In this document: positions 1 through 7,460 of the stretch, piece after piece
How the letters are laid out: each line of letters starts with the position of its first letter
Numbering within the stretch: the stretch's first letter is position 1
Notes under the pieces: model-generated
The model's database searches: none
What the model was told of the DNA's origin: nothing
What the model saw: only the letters and a program-made list of their open reading frames with translations
Program-made: the position numbers and the translations under genes
Origin: Tolypothrix brevis GSE-NOS-MK-07-07A
Lineage (GTDB): Bacteria; Cyanobacteriota; Cyanobacteriia; Cyanobacteriales; Nostocaceae
Assembly (NCBI GenBank): GCA_019358985.1
Contig: JAHHIJ010000010.1
Location: forward strand, 62,001 to 126,000
Length of the DNA stretch: 64,000 nucleotides
Reading direction: 5' to 3'

Positions 1-1678
1 GACAAAATTCAATTAGTCGCTTATCCATGAATGGATGACGCGCTTCTAAAGAAAACATTGCCGCATATTGATCCGCTCGTTCTAAGGTATAAGGCAATAC
101 ACCTTGGGTAAGACCTCGCCAATGTTGCTCTTTAGCGGTGAGGGGTTCTTGATTCGATGCACCAAACTTCTGGATTCGCTCATTTAAACCAACATGTTCT
201 GCAAAGTTACCTTTGACAAGGGGAGTCTGGGAAACAAAGGGATTTGCGACTTTTGTTTGTTTGCGCTGCCAAAGTTGCCGTACTTGTTTTACAACAGGTT
301 TTAGTCCGTGATTTACGAGCAATTGTTTGCGCGAAACACCAAAATGTTTGTGGATTAGCCTTACTCCCTCGAAAAATGATATCCAACGGAAGTTTTTTGC
401 GAAATCTTTCAGATATGGCAGTCCATAACTCCGAAAAGCAGCGTAAGGTAAAACATTAAAGTGTGGTGAGAATGCTTTAACTTCCTGTATACATGTTTTC
501 CAATTTCCCTGACGTGCTAATTCGGTAATTCTACTTCCACCGTGGCAAACTGTAGTGTCCCCATCAAAACCATCTAGAGAAATCCGCAGTCCTAGTTCTT
601 TAACAGCGCGGTTTACAATCCAAGGATAAAAATGACTTGGACCGAGCAGAGCCTCATCTTCGTACCGGAAAATGCTATCTAGGTTAGATAACGGACCAAA
701 CTTGTCACCGTGGACGTAGTGGGGAATGAATCCCCCCTGCTCTAGCACCGCATTCATGAAAGGGCGCTCGTCACACTCACTTATTGTATCAAAAATAGTG
801 GAGATTGTGTGTAGCGGAGTTGTCTTTTTTTCCGCAAGTAAATTCCGCGCCACACAGGTAACAGCCGAAGAATCTAATCCACCGCTCAACTGGCTGGCGA
901 TGGGGAAGGCACTACGTAAGCGGCAACGTACTGCCTCGGTAAAAATTTCCCGAAACTTCTCTGCGTAAGCCTCATCAGAATCCATCTTAATCTCACGATG
1001 AGGATCGAGTTCCCAGTAAGACCTTATCTCCATCCCTGACTGACTGACAACCATAGTGTGAGCCGGGGGAAGCCGCAGAATATCTTTATAACTAGTGATG
1101 GCTCTGTCTTCCATCGTCAATGTCAAGTAATCGGCAATTCTCACTTCATTGACTTGACGCGGAACTTCTTGTAAACATAGTAGAGCCTTGATTTCTGAGG
1201 CAAATACAAAGGCTTTACCTGGTTGGTGGTAGTAATAGAAGGGCTTGACTCCGAAATGGTCTCTGGCACAAAACAGAGACTGTTGCTGTTTATCCCAGAT
1301 AGCAAAGGCAAAATCACCTAAAAGATGTTCTGGACAAGACTCCCGCCACTTTTCATAAGCCGCCAATATTAACTGGCTATCCGTAATTTTATCAGATGGA
1401 CAGTTATTTAATTGTAACTTATTTATAAGTTCATCGCGGTTATCTATGCGAGCATCTGACGTAATAATCAAATCGCCTGTGGAGTTAGCTAAAGGTAACT
1501 TTTCTAGCAAAGATTCAGGAGTAGTCCACAGCATCCGATGCCCAAAACCGATCGCCCCATTTATCCAGATATCTGCACCATCTGGTCCTCTGTGTGCAAG
1601 GGTTTCCACCATCATTCCCAGGTCTTCCCGGTCTACGGTGCGATCGCTTAGATAGTGAATACCCATGATACCACTCAT
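1..1678 (-). CDS. Lasso-peptide-type asparagine synthetase homologue (macrolactam cyclase), 3' end outside window
   Basis: The minus-strand frame is open from the ATG at 1678 to the window edge (at least 559 residues), so the gene is truncated by the window. It has the asparagine synthetase B layout: an N-terminal glutaminase-like domain (about residues 1-210) and a synthetase domain with the PP-loop SGGLDSS near residues 264-270. The N-terminus reads MSGIMGI where true AsnB has MCGI, so the glutaminase nucleophile Cys2 is replaced by Ser. McjC-type lasso cyclases likewise use ATP but not glutamine, to join the core N-terminus to an Asp/Glu side chain. Its ATG overlaps the TGA of the upstream B2 protease gene (ATGA), which indicates translational coupling. 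Together with the PqqD-like and B2 genes this makes a lasso-type maturation role likely. An amidotransferase of another pathway is the alternative. The substrate is not identified. Confidence 0.85.
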   Translation of the reverse strand, partial: MSGIMGIHYLSDRTVDREDLGMMVETLAHRGPDGADIWINGAIGFGHRMLWTTPESLLEKLPLANSTGDLIITSDARIDNRDELINKLQLNNCPSDKITDSQLILAAYEKWRESCPEHLLGDFAFAIWDKQQQSLFCARDHFGVKPFYYYHQPGKAFVFASEIKALLCLQEVPRQVNEVRIADYLTLTMEDRAITSYKDILRLPPAHTMVVSQSGMEIRSYWELDPHREIKMDSDEAYAEKFREIFTEAVRCRLRSAFPIASQLSGGLDSSAVTCVARNLLAEKKTTPLHTISTIFDTISECDERPFMNAVLEQGGFIPHYVHGDKFGPLSNLDSIFRYEDEALLGPSHFYPWIVNRAVKELGLRISLDGFDGDTTVCHGGSRITELARQGNWKTCIQEVKAFSPHFNVLPYAAFRSYGLPYLKDFAKNFRWISFFEGVRLIHKHFGVSRKQLLVNHGLKPVVKQVRQLWQRKQTKVANPFVSQTPLVKGNFAEHVGLNERIQKFGASNQEPLTAKEQHWRGLTQGVLPYTLERADQYAAMFSLEARHPFMDKRLIEFC

Positions 1679-2121
1679 AATTTCACTCCTTGGAGAGATG
1701 GCAGTGGCATAAAGCGGGAAAGGTCTGTAAGATTACCAATCACAATTAGTCCTTGATATTCAACCCAAGCGTGAGCTTCTAAGGTTCCTTTTTCTCCTTT
1801 AGCAACACCGATTCGCAGTTCACAAGAGTGACCGTAGCGACTCATTAGCACTTGAGTAGTCAAAGCGCGAGCCAAACATTTTACACCAGGCATATAGCGG
1901 CTAACTGCGTTTACGGAACAAGAAATTTTGCGGACGGAAACTGGATTTGTCACTTTTAGGCGATCGCGACTAATTTTTGCTAGCACTTTTAAAAGTGTGT
2001 GAAAGGGTATTAACCACAACCCTAGCCTGATGGTTGCTAGTATTATTAAGGTCATGATTAAAAGCTGGCGATCGCTAGCTCCCATCCGAAAAAATTTAAA
2101 CAGTTGTATTCTTTTTGACAT
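1675..2121 (-). CDS. Lasso peptide biosynthesis B2-type protein (transglutaminase-like leader peptidase)
   Basis: This 148-residue protein matches the B2 family of lasso-peptide leader peptidases, which cut the leader from the precursor before cyclisation. A hydrophobic N-terminal stretch (about residues 20-45) precedes the transglutaminase-like domain. The expected catalytic triad is visible: Cys82 in KCLARAL, His117 in EAHAWVEY and Asp133 in NLTD. The start at 2121 overlaps the end of the PqqD-like gene by 26 nt. A second ATG at 2085 (MGASDRQ) would remove the overlap, so the start is uncertain. The stop codon overlaps the start of the cyclase gene. The split B1/B2 arrangement is the one usual outside Proteobacteria. 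Confidence 0.85.
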   Translation of the reverse strand: MSKRIQLFKFFRMGASDRQLLIMTLIILATIRLGLWLIPFHTLLKVLAKISRDRLKVTNPVSVRKISCSVNAVSRYMPGVKCLARALTTQVLMSRYGHSCELRIGVAKGEKGTLEAHAWVEYQGLIVIGNLTDLSRFMPLPSLQGVKL

Positions 2122-2410
2122 CGATTAGTCCCGCAGCCCAAAGGTCTTCCAGCAATGCTTTCAGATCGCGATCGCACTGTATATCTTCAACTTCATACTC
2201 TTCCAAAAGCATCTGCTTAATATCAGATACAGCTTTTGGTTCCTGAATCAAAGTCCAAATCAGCGCTCCCACTTCATTCAATCCGTGATATATTCCAGTC
2301 TTGAGATTGAGAATTACTGCTTCCCCACCCAGATCAGAAGAAATTTGTTCTTGATTTGCCTCTACGATGGAAGACTCTGAGATTTTCTCATTTAGTTGTT
2401 TTGAGTTCAT
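2096..2410 (-). CDS. PqqD-family RiPP recognition protein (lasso B1-like)
   Basis: This 104-residue protein carries a PqqD-type RiPP recognition element. The diagnostic stretch runs from about residue 25 (SDLGGEAVILNL) through TGIYHGLNEVGALIW, followed by an acidic helical C-terminus. Such proteins bind the leader of a ribosomal precursor peptide and present it to the B2 protease and cyclase. It is the first recognisable gene of the three-gene minus-strand cassette, and an AAAGGA about 12 nt before the ATG could serve as ribosome-binding site. The precursor gene would be expected just upstream, at coordinates above 2410, but none is recognisable there. Family assignment is good; the peptide it serves is unknown. 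Confidence 0.85.
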   Translation of the reverse strand: MNSKQLNEKISESSIVEANQEQISSDLGGEAVILNLKTGIYHGLNEVGALIWTLIQEPKAVSDIKQMLLEEYEVEDIQCDRDLKALLEDLWAAGLIDVKKNTTV

Positions 2411-3080
2411 ATTCTCTAAATTTCCTTTGGCTATTTGATTAATGATGTATTTACCGTTGTATAAAAGACGTTGCTTTTATTTGCGTATATATCCGGAAAA
2501 TTTGACCATATATCGAATATATTTTCCAGCCTTAAGTAAATACTCATAAGCGAATTCACTACCTGTGGAGTATCGCCATACACAAGCTATCAAAATCGAA
2601 CTGCCCTTTGCATACTTGGAAGCAGAAGTTATTCGACAAAATCACTACCTTTAACAGCTAGACAATAATAAATGCAAAAATCGTCATCAAGCTTTGTTAA
2701 GCGATCGCATCGGTTAGATAGCAGTAATCAGCCCTGGTATAAAATCTTGAGAAGGTCTACTTGGCTACAATTCGCACAAGGGTAGATTTTACTAAAACAA
2801 GTAGCCTGGTACGCGTATTTGCTAGATACTTACGTACCTCTCTTATGGCAGTATACATACGTATGCTATCTTTGGATCTCAGGTTCATGAAAAAAACACG
2901 ACCACGTTAAGGGAATGTAAAGAAAAATAATTTATTATTGTTGGAAACTAACCTAGCATCCAAACTGGACAGAGGAGTGAAAAATAGTGGTTATACCATT
3001 TTTGTATGAAGATGCACTTAATGAGTGCCCACGCAGGTAAGCTTTCGTTTGTGTAGCCTCAGGCTGGAAGCCTGGGGATG
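2411..3080. other. Gap upstream of lasso-type cassette; no recognisable precursor gene
   Basis: I read both strands for a lasso precursor and found none with the usual leader (Tyr/Pro motif, Thr at the penultimate leader position) and a Gly-started core with Asp/Glu at position 7-9. Three short frames exist: minus 2431-2547 (38 residues, starting MSIYLRLENIFD), a minus frame of about 43 residues starting with the ATG at 2888, and plus 2672-2788 (38 residues, starting MQKSSSSF). None looks like a lasso precursor. Promoters of the cassette probably lie here. The segment 2990-3080 belongs to a repeat shared with 3958-4052. Confidence 0.5.
2990..3080 (+). repeat. Copy 1 of a roughly 90-bp direct repeat
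   Basis: The segment contains TTTGTATGAAGATGCA, then a GTGCC/GGTAAGC stretch, then AGCCTCAGGCTGGAAGCCTGGGG. The same order (GTATGAAGATGCA, GCCCGC hairpin, TAGCCCCAGGCTTCCAGCCTG) occurs at 3958-4052 in the same orientation. It looks like a small dispersed cyanobacterial hairpin repeat. The two copies bracket the 111-residue gene and the remnant-like region. Confidence 0.6.
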
Positions 3081-3416
3081 TTATGTGCTGTGCGATCGCT
3101 CAACGATTGCTTCACTAAGTAAAGCAATCCACATATCTGCCGGCTCAGAGTAGTAATCAATTTCTTCAACTTGATATTGACAAGAGTCAGAGCCTTTTTT
3201 TAAAATAATATAATCACCACGCTTGATACCTTTACCCTGTCCTGTCATATAACCTTTTTTCAGGTCATTTGCAGATTCAAATACATAGTCCTGTCCACTG
3301 ACGTATCGGGTATAATCATAAGTCTTATTCAGCTGCTGTTTGGGCTTGTTTAATAAAAAGTTAAACACCGATGAAAAAACAACCCTGAAGTTAATACTTG
3401 ACCTGGTAGAAGACAT
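3081..3416 (-). CDS. Conserved-looking hypothetical protein, 111 residues
   Basis: I do not recognise this family. The protein is basic in its first half (a KPKQQLNKTYDY stretch), has a short motif GQGKGIKRGDYIIL at about residues 60-73 reminiscent of small beta-barrel folds, and ends acidic. There is no signal peptide or membrane segment. It lies on the same strand as the lasso-type genes, but about 670 bp upstream and separated by a dispersed repeat, so it is probably not in their operon. No clear ribosome-binding site is visible. It is too long and lacks the core features for a lasso precursor. Coding status rests on length and composition only. Confidence 0.5.
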   Translation of the reverse strand: MSSTRSSINFRVVFSSVFNFLLNKPKQQLNKTYDYTRYVSGQDYVFESANDLKKGYMTGQGKGIKRGDYIILKKGSDSCQYQVEEIDYYSEPADMWIALLSEAIVERSHST

Positions 3417-3957
3417 AAGTAAATAAAAAATAATAATTTGGAAACAAATAAGCAGTTTCTTTTACCCTGATAATTAGCTCCCCTTCAATTTGGGTTATCT
3501 ATCACAATCATCGAAACTCCTTGCGGTCTGAAACCCCGTTCTTTAGTACTTGCTTTATATTTGCTCCATTACACGGGGATTGTTTAATTCGGTGTGCTAT
3601 TGTGTTGCACTTTCGCGCTCGACAATTACCATTTCAAATTTTACAATCCTGTACGCATAACGGTTTTGTTCCTTGCGGAACCTCCCTTACGCTCTTGATG
3701 TTAGCCTTGACCAGTTAAAAGAGCTTGTTAAGCTCTGCAACACTAAACCAGTGACCTTAGTTTTGTTTAATCACAAGCGACAGAGCGAGGGACTGGCTGC
3801 GCATCCCAGGGTGTCATGACTCAAATAACGTTTACCTATTACTAGGTGGTCGGGTCAGAATGGCTTGTTAGATTTCTCTTTCAAGCCTCAGCATGACGGC
3901 TGAGGTTCCTGACGGATAGTTATAACCTAAAAGGTATTATTATTTTAATCGAGTATT

Positions 3958-4052
3958 CCTATTTATCCCATTTCTGTATGAAGATGCATTTAATTAGCCC
4001 GCGTAGGCGGGCTTTGTTCCTATAGCCCCAGGCTTCCAGCCTGAGGGCGATA
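3958..4052 (+). repeat. Copy 2 of the roughly 90-bp direct repeat
   Basis: It matches 2990-3080 in order and orientation. The shared landmarks are GTATGAAGATGCA and the AGCCCCAGGCTTCCAGCCTG inverted repeat. A terminator-like hairpin sits inside this copy at 3996-4013. A shorter relative (AAGCCTGGGGCTACAC) lies at 4338-4356, downstream of tRNA-Gln. Confidence 0.6.
3996..4019 (+). terminator. Terminator-like hairpin inside repeat copy 2
   Basis: AGCCCGC (3996-4002), loop GTAG, GCGGGCT (4007-4013), then TTTGTTCC. The 7-bp GC-rich stem with a short T tract could stop transcription in the plus direction. No plus-strand gene ends just before it, so it may simply be part of the dispersed repeat. 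Confidence 0.35.
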
Positions 4053-4164
4053 TTCAATTATTGGTGCGTAAGTCCTGTAGGCATGGAGAGTAAAAGGACT
4101 CCGTAAGCTGTGGACAGCCATTATATGGCTTTAGTCAAGTGCTAAAAATCTGATTTTAAAACAC

Positions 4165-4195
4165 TTGACATTACACTAGGAGTAACTGCTATAAT
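4165..4195 (+). promoter_or_regulatory. Sigma-70-type promoter of tRNA-Gln
   Basis: A perfect TTGACA (-35) at 4165-4170 and a perfect TATAAT (-10) at 4190-4195 are separated by 19 bp, slightly more than optimal. They lie 18 nt before the tRNA start, which fits a vegetative promoter for the tRNA gene. Confidence 0.75.
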
Positions 4196-4212
4196 AATTT
4201 AAGTAAAATCAT

Positions 4213-4284
4213 TGGGGCGTAGCCAAGTGGTAAGGCAGCGGGTTTTGGTCCCGCCATTCCTAGGTTCGAATCCTAGCGCCCCAG
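4213..4284 (+). tRNA. tRNA-Gln (anticodon UUG)
   Basis: The 72-nt cloverleaf closes with acceptor stem TGGGGCG (4213-4219) and CGCCCCA (4277-4283), discriminator G4284. The D arm is GCC/GGC, the anticodon stem is GCGGG/CCCGC with TTG in the loop, and the T arm is TAGG-TTCGAAT-CCTA. CCA is not encoded. An IS607-type element starts about 170 bp downstream and a tRNA-like fragment with a related D arm lies at 7351-7400. Confidence 0.95.
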
Positions 4285-4477
4285 TTTGTGTAAGGGCTAC
4301 AACGTGTTTTCAAACTCCAAAAGTTAAGCCCACAGGGTGAAGCCTGGGGCTACACTTGTTTTAGTTATCTTAACAGAACCGTATTGGAATACCAGATACT
4401 TGCCCAAGCGTTGATCGGGTATTGACTGCACAACTAAAAATTAGGTAAACTTAGGCAATATTTATGATTTAACTTTT

Positions 4478-5116
4478 ATGCCTAAGATTTTGATAAACGA
4501 AGCAGCTAAAATACTAGGTGTCCATACTGATACATTACGACGTTGGGAGGAATCAGGAAAAATCAAGCCAGAACGAACTGTGGGAGGGCACAGACGTTAC
4601 GACTTAGCTGAATTGCTAGGAGTAGAGAATGATTCAGGACTAACTATTTGTTACGCTCGCGTCAGTACTAGACCCCAAAAAAAGGATTTAGAAACCCAAG
4701 CCGCTGTTTTATCTGCATATTGTCAGCGGATGGCTTGGAAGTATGAAACTATTAAAGATATAGGCTCTGGGATTAACTACAACAAAAAAGGTCTAAGTCG
4801 TTTGATTCAACTGATTACAACTAATCAAGTTAGGCGCTTAGTGTTAACTCATAAAGACAGATTATTACGTTTTGGTGCAGAAATTATTTTTGCTTTATGT
4901 GAACAGTTTGCAGTCGAGGTAGTAATATTAAATCGCGATTATGATAGCTCACCCGAACAAGATTTAGTACAAGACGTACTAGAAATTATAACTGTATTTT
5001 CAGCACGTTTGTATGGTTTACGCAGTCATCAAAACAAGGCGCTAATTGATGAATTAGACAAGACAACAACAAAAATTGGGAAAACTTATGGAATCACTCC
5101 TGAAAGTATGATGTAG
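4478..5116 (+). CDS. tnpA: IS607-family transposase (MerR-like HTH + serine recombinase)
   Basis: This 212-residue protein has an N-terminal MerR/excisionase-type helix-turn-helix (about residues 1-45, with DTLRRWEESGKI and VGGHRRYD). A small serine recombinase catalytic domain follows, containing CYARVST with the nucleophilic Ser of the family near residue 63. RLVLTHKDRLLRFG at about residues 125-138 matches the conserved LVVxxKDRLxRFG motif. It should catalyse excision and integration of the surrounding element as a Ser recombinase. Length is normal for the family and there is no internal disruption, so this half of the element may still be functional. Confidence 0.93.
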   Translation: MPKILINEAAKILGVHTDTLRRWEESGKIKPERTVGGHRRYDLAELLGVENDSGLTICYARVSTRPQKKDLETQAAVLSAYCQRMAWKYETIKDIGSGINYNKKGLSRLIQLITTNQVRRLVLTHKDRLLRFGAEIIFALCEQFAVEVVILNRDYDSSPEQDLVQDVLEIITVFSARLYGLRSHQNKALIDELDKTTTKIGKTYGITPESMM

Positions 5117-5157
5117 TCAGACAATCTTGATTTTTTTTGAAATCGGAGGAAAATTTC

Positions 5158-6846
5158 ATGTCATAAATTACAATCCAAACATTAATACCTACAACTAATG
5201 AAAATAAAATAGGTATTGACTATATCACTGAATTTGGTGTAATTTTTGGTCGCTGTATCCGCACAGCCTTTAATATTCGGAACAATAAGGGTAAAGTTGA
5301 AACCCCAAGTCAACAATTAAAAACAGATATCGCAAAAGAATTAGAAAGTAGATATGGAGTTTCTAATACTGAAGCTCGTTGTGCCGCTGTTTTAGGTTTA
5401 GCAAATTATGACAGTCAAGCATCTTTAGTTGATACCTACATCACTTCAAAGTATGAAGCAATCAAAGGTATTAAACGCAGTATCATCAAGCTAGAAAGCA
5501 AGCTGAAAAAAGCCACGAAAATTAATGATACTTGGACAGTCAAAAATCTCAAAAAAACAATCAACTATAAACATCAAAAAATACAGCATCTTTCAGCAGA
5601 GATTGCCCAGTTAAAAATAGACAGAGCTAATGGTAAATACCACGTTGCTTTTGGGACTAAAAAATTATTTGGTGCTCAATTTCGTTTAGAGAAAAATAGT
5701 TATAACGACCATCAAGAATGGTTGAAAGAATGGCAGCAGTCAAGGTCGCACATTGTTTACTACGAAGGGGCAGCAATTTTTCAAACAGGTAATCAACTTG
5801 TTCGCTATAATACTGATACACAAACATTAACTGTTACCGTATCTCCAGCTTTACGGCAAAAATACGGGGAAAAAATTGTTTTAACTGGTGTTAATTTTCC
5901 TCGTGGTCATGAATGGTTAGAAGCAGCAATTGCACCTGTAATAAAAACATCTACCCGCAAAGATAAAAAAGGTCAGATTAAACAATCAGAGCGCACTGCT
6001 TCCGCACAGGCTGTTACTTATCGTTTTGTTATAAATAGTAGTAAAATTTATCTTAATGCTACCATTGATGCACCAACAAAAGCTAACAGTACGTCATTAA
6101 AAAATGGAGCATTAGGTGTTGATTTTAACCCTGATTCTCTTGATTGGGCTGTAATCGATAAGCAGGGTAATTTCAAGCGTCACGGAACAATTAAAATCAA
6201 TGTTCAAGATAAGCGGACTAACCAAACATCCGATATTATTGGTAAGGCTTGTGCTGAGTTAGTCAGGCTTGCAGAATTCTATCAAATACCTATAGTTATT
6301 GAAGATTTAGATTTGGAGAAAAAGAAAGCATCGATGAAAGAAAAGGGTGCTAAATACGCACGTATGCTTTCAAATATGGCTTATAGTAAGTTCAACCAAA
6401 TGTTAGAAAGTCGCTGCAACAAATTTGGTATTGAACTATTAAAAGTTGATGCTGCTTATACTAGCGTAATTGGGGTTACAAAGTATATGGCAATGTATAG
6501 TTTGAGTTCGGGTTGCGCTGCTGCTTTAGTGATAGCTCGGCGCGGTCAGAATCGAACTGAAAATCTTCCTAAGTCCCATGCAACTTTCTTTAAGAAACCA
6601 GAGGATTTGTCTAAGCCGGGTGCGTGGAAAAAGGTAGCTCGCAAGATAAACATTGTTGGCGGTTTTAATCGTCATCGATGGTACTCAAACGGGAAAAAAC
6701 AGGTTTCGAGTAACTCTCGAATGCTCCGCAAGCTACGGCAAAATTCGCCTTCGGGTGGTACGGTGCAGCTTATAGAAAGCCCTCATATACCAAAAACTTC
6801 CGCGCTGAAAGTTAGCCTAGAACTGGTTTTAAGCCTCGTTGCTTAA
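5158..6846 (+). pseudogene. tnpB: TnpB-like accessory protein of the IS607 element, early stop at codon 3
   Basis: The frame runs open from 5167 to 6846, but the only ATG with a good ribosome-binding site (CGGAGGA, ATG at 5158) is followed by TCA TAA, so translation would stop after two residues. A change of one base restores an ORF of about 562 codons. Without it, translation must start internally; a TTG at 5722 would give 374 residues. RuvC-I is present (GVDFNPD, Asp about 322 in full numbering) and RuvC-II is present (VIEDLDL, Glu about 382). The usual four-Cys zinc finger and the following Asp of RuvC-III are absent. The sequence there reads AAYTSVIGVTKYMAMYSLSSGCAAALVIARRG in segments, as in a known group of TnpB-related proteins. 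TnpB enzymes are RNA-guided nucleases, and this one is probably catalytically weakened or inactive. Confidence 0.8.
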
Positions 6847-6855
6847 TATTGCCTA

Positions 6856-7350
6856 GTTTTTTGATAGCGCCTAAACAAAGTATTAATGAAAATCAGTGTT
6901 AATTTGTATTAAAAGTTACATCTAAGGATTTTCCCGTATTGAATGTGACTAATGCATACTGAAATAACTCAACTAAAATCTTTATACTTTTTGTTTTATC
7001 CGGAAAAGTTTAAAGTTAATTAGTAACATTAAATAAAATGGTTCAACTTGCAACACTTGGGTTTCAATACCAAGCATGTCTAGCTTGATTGGAACATAAT
7101 TAGCCCATATTTCACCCCGAATATGGGTGTATAAAAGATATTCATACCGTTGAGTAGCGATGTACAATGAACCAAGCAATTTATCCTGCCTAATGTTACT
7201 GTAGTTGTAGTGCATCGCTCAAAAAAAGATCGGATCGTAAATACTGTCTTCCAGGGTAATGGGTCTATCAAGTTGGTATGAAGCAATACTCAAGTTCGGC
7301 TTGAGATTATTTGGACTATAAAATTAGTCAGTTTATTCAGTAATTAACCA
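6856..7350. other. AT-rich gap between the IS607 element and the wzc-like gene
   Basis: Only short overlapping minus-strand frames are present around 6982-7286 (77 and 68 codons, in different frames). They have no recognisable domain, so I do not call them genes. The promoter of the downstream kinase gene is expected in the right-hand part. Confidence 0.4.
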
Positions 7351-7400
7351 GGGTGTGCCAAAAGGTAGGGCAGCGGAGGAGACATCAAACTCCTGATGCC
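7351..7400 (+). other. Truncated tRNA-like fragment
   Basis: The segment reads like the 5' half of a tRNA. A D arm GCCAAAAGGTAGGGC closely resembles that of tRNA-Gln at 4213 (GCCAAGTGGTAAGGC), and it is followed by an anticodon-arm-like hairpin AGGAG/CTCCT with an 8-nt loop. No T arm or 3' acceptor half follows; the sequence becomes AT-rich. It may be the relic of a tRNA split or duplicated by a mobile element. It is not a functional tRNA. Confidence 0.35.
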
Positions 7401-7460
7401 AAATTTTAATCAACACATACACTTGCGTGATTACTGTTAGTAATTTAATTTACCATTGCC

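Larger units (their letters stand above)
3417..4164. other. Non-coding, remnant-like region upstream of tRNA-Gln
   Basis: No convincing gene is present. The stretch 3520-3950 contains several short hairpins, for example GCCTCAGC/GCTGAGG near 3893-3915 and repeated CTTGTTAAG near 3721-3735. It could be a decayed mobile element or a structured RNA region. The second copy of the 90-bp repeat lies at 3958-4052. A lone GTGCGTAAGTCCTG near 4065 resembles one end of the AGGACTTACGCA-type MITE family seen elsewhere in the window. Confidence 0.4.
4452..6855 (+). mobile_element. IS607-family insertion element (tnpA + tnpB) with 11-bp terminal inverted repeats
   Basis: The element contains a serine-recombinase transposase and a TnpB-like accessory gene in the order usual for IS607. 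A perfect 11-bp inverted repeat brackets them: TAGGCAATATT at 4452-4462 and AATATTGCCTA at 6845-6855. The right repeat overlaps the TAA of tnpB. Outer flanks are also similar (AAACT before the left repeat, and AAAAAC when the right end is read inwards), so the true ends may lie a few bases further out. IS607 elements do not normally create target-site duplications and none is evident. The ends are inferred from symmetry, not from an empty site. Confidence 0.75.

Noticed and set aside
2672-2788. Plus-strand 38-codon peptide as lasso precursor
   Set aside because: It runs opposite to the cassette and has no Gly-started core with Asp/Glu at position 7-9 nor the usual leader Thr.
6982-7286. Small minus-strand genes upstream of the wzc-like gene
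   Set aside because: Two overlapping frames without ribosome-binding sites or recognisable features; AT-rich non-coding DNA is more likely.
4452-7400. Type V-K CRISPR-associated transposon (tRNA-adjacent, Cas12k-like protein)
   Set aside because: No tnsB, tnsC or tniQ gene and no CRISPR repeats are present; the TnpB-like gene is paired with an IS607 recombinase.
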